Below, in pieces: positions 60,031 through 64,000 of a stretch of 64,000 nt of DNA. Below the pieces are notes generated by a model that was not told the origin of the DNA, did not search any database, and saw only the letters and a program-made list of their open reading frames with translations. A program made the translations under genes and the position numbers. Source of the DNA: Paraflavitalea devenefica (lineage in GTDB: Bacteria; Bacteroidota; Bacteroidia; Chitinophagales; Chitinophagaceae); contig NZ_JAARML010000002.1 in NCBI RefSeq assembly GCF_011759375.1, positions 1,488,001 through 1,552,000 on the forward strand, given 5' to 3'. Positions within the stretch are counted from its first letter, which is position 1; each line of letters begins with the position of its first letter.

Positions 60031-61267
60031 AATCTAATATGTGTAGACTTCGGTTGATGATGCTGATAGATTCGTATACCTGTTCCCGGTTGATAACCAA
60101 TGGGGGAGATAACCGTATCTTATCGCCATGGGTAGGCTTGGCCAGTAAGCCTTCTTCTTTCATGGCCAGGCAAAGGGCCCAGGCAGCTTCCGGGTTGGCA
60201 TGCTGAATCACGATCGCATTCAGCAGGCCCTTGCCGCGGATCGTTGTAATATGCGGTGATTGCAGCGCCTGCAATTCCTGGCGGAAAAGCTCACCCATGG
60301 CCAGGGCATTCTCTGCCATGCGCTCTTCTTTCAATACCGTGAGAGCGGCTATGGATACCTTACAGGCCAGCGGGTTGCCGCCATAGGTAGAGCCGTGTTC
60401 ACCCGGTTTAATGGTCAGCATGATCTCATCATCAGCCAGTACAGCCGATGCCGGTAAGGTGCCACCACTAAGGGCTTTGCCAATGATCAGGATATCGGGG
60501 CGCACATTTTCATGATCGCAGGCCAGCATCCTGCCGGTACGGCATAAGCCGGTTTGTATCTCATCGGCCATAAACAATACCCGGGCATCTTCACAATATT
60601 GTTTGGCGGCAGCCAGAAAACCCTCATCAGGGATTACCACGCCGGCCTCTCCCTGTATGGGTTCTACCAGCAGGCCGGCCACGTTGGGGTCTTGCAAGGC
60701 GGAGGCCAGTGCAGGCAGGTCATTATAAGAGATCACTTCAAAGCCCGGCATAAAGGGACCAAAACGGTCATACGAAGAAGGATCTGTGCTGAAGGAAATT
60801 ACTGTGCTCGTGCGGCCATGAAAGTTATGGGCGCATACCAGGATGATTGCTTTGTTGGCGGGAATGCCTTTTACATCATAGCCCCAGCGGCGGCACAGCT
60901 TGATGGCTGTTTCTACGGCTTCCACACCGGTATTCATGGGCAAGACTTTGTCATAGCCAAAATAGTTCGTAATAAACTGCGTATACTCACTAAGCCCTTC
61001 ACTGTGAAAAGCCCGCGATGTGAGGGTGAGCACCTGCGCCTGCTGGGTCAGTGCAGCAATAATGGCCGGGTGACAATGTCCCTGGTTTACGGCAGAATAA
61101 CCGCTGAGGAAATCATAATAACGCTTATTGTCTACATCCCACACAAAAACGCCTTGTCCCCGGTTAAGCACCACAGGCAGGGGATGGTAATTGTGCGCGC
61201 CGTGCTTTTCTTCCAGTTCGAGGTAATATCTTGTTTTATCGGATAGCATAGTGGTGGTAGTTGGCAT
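60029..61267 (-). CDS. rocD: Ornithine--oxo-acid transaminase
   Basis: 412-aa PLP-dependent class III aminotransferase (ornithine aminotransferase, EC 2.6.1.13), converting ornithine and 2-oxoglutarate to glutamate semialdehyde and glutamate in the cytoplasm. The N-terminal YLELEEKHGAHNYHPLPVVL is the rocD signature. PLP-binding residues are visible: LPMNTGVEAVETAIKLCRRW, Asp235 in LFMADEIQTG and the Schiff-base Lys264 in IIGKALSGG. The active-site CHP and HGST segments are also there. The start at 61267 gives six extra residues before the in-frame ATG at 61249, which may be the real one. Confidence 0.94.
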   Translation of the reverse strand: MPTTTTMLSDKTRYYLELEEKHGAHNYHPLPVVLNRGQGVFVWDVDNKRYYDFLSGYSAVNQGHCHPAIIAALTQQAQVLTLTSRAFHSEGLSEYTQFITNYFGYDKVLPMNTGVEAVETAIKLCRRWGYDVKGIPANKAIILVCAHNFHGRTSTVISFSTDPSSYDRFGPFMPGFEVISYNDLPALASALQDPNVAGLLVEPIQGEAGVVIPDEGFLAAAKQYCEDARVLFMADEIQTGLCRTGRMLACDHENVRPDILIIGKALSGGTLPASAVLADDEIMLTIKPGEHGSTYGGNPLACKVSIAALTVLKEERMAENALAMGELFRQELQALQSPHITTIRGKGLLNAIVIQHANPEAAWALCLAMKEEGLLAKPTHGDKIRLSPPLVINREQVYESISIINRSLHILD

Positions 61268-61476
61268 ACATAAAAAGAATGAAAGTGAAACAATGAAACC
61301 CTAAATAATAACAGGAATACCCGGCATGAGCTATGCCGGCAGCAGGAGTGCCACTTTAGTGATTGAGCAGATCGAGGTTCTGCAATAAAAAATGTACTAT
61401 GTAGGTACTTGCTTTAATAGCGGGTAATTTGAGCGTAAGATACACAATTTCAGCGGGAAGTCCTAAGGTGGATGGG

Positions 61477-62181
61477 TTATTTGACGCCGAGAACTACGCC
61501 GTGCAGGTCACTTTTTTTGATAAGGCCAATCAGGCGGGAATCTGCGGCATTATAGCGATTGTCGCCCAGTACAAAATAATGGTCTTTAGGTACCTGAATG
61601 GGGCCGAAGTCATCGAGCGTCCAGGGTTGGTGGTAGATCGCTTCAATCTCCGGCGGAGGAGGCTGGGTTTTGCCGTGTAGATACCGTTCACACGGGATTT
61701 TCATGGCAGTTAGTTCTTTCGTTTGCTCTTTGCTTAGAAAAACAATTGCCTTCCCGCTATCAATCCGGATTGGTTCATCATCGCCTGAGAGATTAAAATG
61801 CTCGGTAACTGTCATTATACCCGCATCAGGAATGAGATACATGAGCCTAAGGTTGAGCGACGTATCGGCAGACTTGTCATTCACATACAGGTTACCTGCT
61901 TTAATGGCTATTTTATCGCCGGGCATTCCGCAAAGGCGGTACACACGCACATGCTTGCCTTGCATAGAATCAGTGTAGTAGAAAGTGATAAAATCAAACC
62001 GTTCAGACGACACCAGGTTGGAGCTAAAGAATTCATCGCCCACTTTCAGGGCTGGCAGGTTGGCGCTACTGGGAGTTTTGAAATAGATCAATGCGCCGGT
62101 AATCCTGGCTGCCACCAAAAGGCTAATAATAATGCCGCCAATAACGGCCAGGACGATAAGGGGTTTCTTCTTTTTAGACAT
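61477..62181 (-). CDS. S26 signal-peptidase-like protein lacking the catalytic Lys
   Basis: 234-aa membrane protein of the signal peptidase I family. One N-terminal helix (about 8-31, LIVLAVIGGIIISLLVAARI) is followed by the box B-like TPSSANLPALKVGDEFFSS. Box D reads VRVYRLCGMPGDKI, where LepB-type enzymes have a Lys before Arg (KRxxGLPGD); Tyr occupies that position here. Box E, FVLGDNRYNAADSRLIG, is intact. The general base seems missing, so it may be inactive, use another Lys, or act in another role. Its start codon overlaps the ispE stop by 1 bp. Confidence 0.85.
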   Translation of the reverse strand: MSKKKKPLIVLAVIGGIIISLLVAARITGALIYFKTPSSANLPALKVGDEFFSSNLVSSERFDFITFYYTDSMQGKHVRVYRLCGMPGDKIAIKAGNLYVNDKSADTSLNLRLMYLIPDAGIMTVTEHFNLSGDDEPIRIDSGKAIVFLSKEQTKELTAMKIPCERYLHGKTQPPPPEIEAIYHQPWTLDDFGPIQVPKDHYFVLGDNRYNAADSRLIGLIKKSDLHGVVLGVK

Positions 62182-63029
62182 TACCGGCTTAAGATATAAC
62201 TTTTGTATGAAGGAAATAAACCTTCCGGCGTTTTTCCTTTGGGGAAAATGCCATAAAAGCTGGAACCGCTGCCCGTCATGGAGGCATAGACAGCACCGGC
62301 GGCATAGAGGCTTTCTTTAATACTTTGGAGGGCCGGATGCTGTTTGCATACAGGCGCTTCAAAATCATTGACCAGTGTATTTTTCCAGGTGTGGACGGGT
62401 TGCCTAATCACCTCGCTGATGGGCGTGGCCGGAAGGGTAGGGGTGATCTGTTCAAAGGCCCATTTGGTATTGATATGTACTTCGGGGTATACCAGCAGGA
62501 ACGAATAGCCAGATAGGTCCAGCGGGAGGGTCTGTAGTAATTCACCGCGCCCGGTGGCTATACAGGGCTGATTAATAATAAAAAAGGGGCAATCACTACC
62601 CAATTGAAGGGAATAATCCAGCAATTGCTCCCGGCTGATGCCCAGCCTGAATTTATCATTTAGTAATTGCAGGGTAAAGGCCGCGTCGGCAGAGCCGCCT
62701 CCCAGTCCGGCCCCCATGGGAATGGCCTTGTGCAGGTACAATTGTATGGGGGGCAATTGGGGAAAGTCTTTTTTCAGCAGGTGCCAGGCTTTTACGCAGA
62801 GATTATCAGCCGGGGCGCCCTGTACCGGAAGGCCGCTCATGAATAGTTCCACCTCATCGGGCCCCTCGTGCAGGGGGAAGCCCTGGGCGGATACCGGCCT
62901 GCCAATAATTTCTATCGCATCTTTCAGCGGCAGGGGGTAGAATACCGTTTCCAGGTCATGGAATCCATCGGCCCGTTTCCGGGTAATGTGTAAACCAAGA
63001 TTGATCTTGCAATTGGGGAAGGCGATCAT
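62181..63029 (-). CDS. ispE: 4-diphosphocytidyl-2-C-methyl-D-erythritol kinase
   Basis: 282-aa GHMP kinase of the MEP isoprenoid pathway (EC 2.7.1.148), phosphorylating CDP-ME in the cytoplasm. The N-terminus AFPNCKINLGLHITRKRADG carries the substrate Lys region, the ATP motif is KAIPMGAGLGGGSADAAFTL, and MTGSGSSFYGIFPKG is the third GHMP motif. Length is usual for Bacteroidota IspE. It overlaps DUF151 upstream and the signal-peptidase-like gene downstream by 1 bp each, so the three genes form one tight operon. Confidence 0.95.
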   Translation of the reverse strand: MIAFPNCKINLGLHITRKRADGFHDLETVFYPLPLKDAIEIIGRPVSAQGFPLHEGPDEVELFMSGLPVQGAPADNLCVKAWHLLKKDFPQLPPIQLYLHKAIPMGAGLGGGSADAAFTLQLLNDKFRLGISREQLLDYSLQLGSDCPFFIINQPCIATGRGELLQTLPLDLSGYSFLLVYPEVHINTKWAFEQITPTLPATPISEVIRQPVHTWKNTLVNDFEAPVCKQHPALQSIKESLYAAGAVYASMTGSGSSFYGIFPKGKTPEGLFPSYKSYILSR

Positions 63030-63625
63030 TACCGGCCTCTTTTGCGGCTATTGATCTCATCACGGATGGCGATGGCGCGGATATAATCTTCCTGGTCCAG
63101 TACCTCATTCAGCAGGGTATTCAGCTCTTCCAGTGTCATAGACCGGAGGTCGTCATGGGCGCCGCCCGATTCTGCGGCCACTGCTTCTTTGGGTTGTTTT
63201 TTCTTGCCGGAGGGGTCCTCCATCAGGATGCCGGCGCTTTCCAGGATGTTATCGTAGGTATAAATAGGACAGCCAAAACGGACGGCCAGTGCCAGGGCGT
63301 CGGAAGTGCGGGAATCTATTTCCACGGTGTCATGCTCGCTTACACACACCAGTTTAGAATAGAAAATGCCTTCCTGGAGGTCGCAGATAATGATCTCCTG
63401 CAGGTCGATATTGAAGGCATTCATGAAATTCTTCATCAGGTCATGGGTCAATGGCCTGCTGGGATGCATCTTTTCCAGTGCCACTGCAATGGCCTGCGCT
63501 TCAAAACCACCAATTACGATGGGCAAACGACGAAGGCCGTTCACTTCACCCAATACGACTGCGTAAGAGTGTGTCTGGGTGATACTGTGTGACAGCGCAA
63601 CTATTTCCAGCTCAATTTTTTTCAT
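63029..63625 (-). CDS. DUF151/bifunctional nuclease-domain protein with UVR motif
   Basis: 198-aa cytoplasmic protein. The BFN/DUF151 domain spans about 10-135: LGEVNGLRRLPIVIGGFEAQ, then PSRPLTHDLMKNFMNAFNID and SRTSDALALAVRFGCPIYTY. The C-terminus carries a UVR-type (UvrB/UvrC) helix, MTLEELNTLLNEVLDQEDYI plus RAIAIRDEI. This combination is standard in Bacteroidota. The name comes from a plant and Thermotoga nuclease; its bacterial role is not established. It heads the operon with ispE and the S26-like gene, all overlapping by 1 bp. Confidence 0.93.
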   Translation of the reverse strand: MKKIELEIVALSHSITQTHSYAVVLGEVNGLRRLPIVIGGFEAQAIAVALEKMHPSRPLTHDLMKNFMNAFNIDLQEIIICDLQEGIFYSKLVCVSEHDTVEIDSRTSDALALAVRFGCPIYTYDNILESAGILMEDPSGKKKQPKEAVAAESGGAHDDLRSMTLEELNTLLNEVLDQEDYIRAIAIRDEINSRKRGR

Positions 63626-63656
63626 ACGAAAGCACGAAACTAAGGGTTTTTTACCT

Positions 63657-63688
63657 AAAAAAAATGCGGTTGGTTATCAACCGCATTT
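63657..63688 (-). terminator. Terminator after etfA
   Basis: An 11-bp perfect stem AAATGCGGTTG (63662-63672) / CAACCGCATTT (63678-63688) with a 5-nt loop. On the minus strand it runs into eight T (63657-63664), so it ends the etfA transcript ahead of the DUF151 operon. Confidence 0.9.
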
Positions 63689-63718
63689 ACAGCTTTTGTT
63701 GTATAGGACCTGCTAAAT

Positions 63719-64000
63719 TTATGCCACTCCTTTTACTTTTTTCACCGCTTCTATGATTTTGGGCACTACCTCAAAGGCATCGCCTACAATACCATAGTCT
63801 GCCGCCTTAAAGAAGGGGGCTTCCGGGTCTTTATTGATCACCACGATCACCTTGCTCCTGTTTACCCCGGCCAGGTGCTGGATAGCGCCGGAAATACCGA
63901 TCGCAATATAGAGGTTGGGAGCAATGGCCAGGCCGGTTTGTCCTACGTGCTCATGGTGCGGACGCCAGTGTACATCGGCAACGGGCCGGCTACAGGCGGT
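63719..64000 (-). CDS. etfA: Electron transfer flavoprotein alpha subunit, C-terminal part
   Basis: Partial gene: 93 C-terminal codons are in the window and the 5' part lies beyond position 64000. The reading (minus strand) contains the FAD-binding signature of ETF-alpha: SRPVADVHWRPHHEHVGQTG, then LAIAPNLYIAIGISGAIQHL, VIVVINKDPEAPFFKAADYG and IVGDAFEVVPKIIEAVKKV. ETF-alpha with ETF-beta carries electrons from acyl-CoA dehydrogenases to the quinone pool. It ends in GVA and TAA at 63719-63721, followed by a strong terminator. Confidence 0.95.
   Translation of the reverse strand, partial: TACSRPVADVHWRPHHEHVGQTGLAIAPNLYIAIGISGAIQHLAGVNRSKVIVVINKDPEAPFFKAADYGIVGDAFEVVPKIIEAVKKVKGVA

Overview
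The window looks like a chromosomal segment of a Bacteroidota bacterium, most likely of the Chitinophagaceae or a close relative. The evidence is internal: type IX secretion (T9SS) sorting domains of both type A (890-aa protein) and type B (1830-aa protease), a PorV-like T9SS outer-membrane protein, an ECF sigma/FecR/STN-TonB receptor signalling set, many 'MKK...C' lipoproteins, LytS/LytTR two-component proteins, and several TAnnTTTG promoter elements. I recognised no rRNA, tRNA, transposase, integrase, phage gene or CRISPR array. The left end starts just after the 3' end of a lipoprotein gene and the right end cuts through etfA.

Layout. 0-6 kb: a coiled-coil lipoprotein, an AraC-type regulator divergent from xylose isomerase (xylA), an ankyrin-like secreted protein, and a LytS-type kinase with its LytTR regulator. 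6-12 kb: a GMC oxidoreductase, an AT-rich AIPR-family (abortive infection) protein, a small Cys-rich protein, a lipoprotein and a P-loop kinase-like protein. 12-21.7 kb: an ECF sigma factor divergent from FecR, a 1063-aa STN-containing TonB receptor, a lipoprotein, a T9SS cargo protein built of three long Ig/MBG repeats, and a PorV homologue. This is the most distinctive locus of the window and reads as a cell-surface signalling, uptake and secretion module. 21.9-24.6 kb: an AbiEi/AbiEii toxin-antitoxin pair followed by an AbiJ-NTD4-like protein, i.e. a small defence cluster.

24.6-42 kb: an FtsX/MacB-like permease whose upstream region carries 11-bp tandem repeats, then a carbohydrate and protein catabolism stretch: a CE15-like glucuronoyl esterase, a sialate/acetyl-xylan O-acetylesterase preceded by two putative LacI-type operators, a sulfatase, a GH92 alpha-mannosidase, an M28 peptidase, a TPR protein and an M1 aminopeptidase. 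There is no SusC/SusD pair, so these are loose catabolic genes and not a canonical polysaccharide utilisation locus.

42-54 kb: a DUF6934-type gene with a 51-aa partner, then an iron-acquisition operon (DUF4856 protein, imelysin, HTTM membrane protein, FecA-like receptor) facing an orphan OmpR-type regulator whose phosphoacceptor Asp is replaced by Asn. Next to it is a 5'-truncated YiaA/YiaB gene, two secreted proteins and a candidate structured small RNA. 54-64 kb: a giant M43 metalloprotease with beta-propeller-like repeats and a type B T9SS signal, then housekeeping genes: rocD, an S26 signal-peptidase-like protein lacking the catalytic Lys, ispE, a DUF151 bifunctional nuclease, and the 3' part of etfA.
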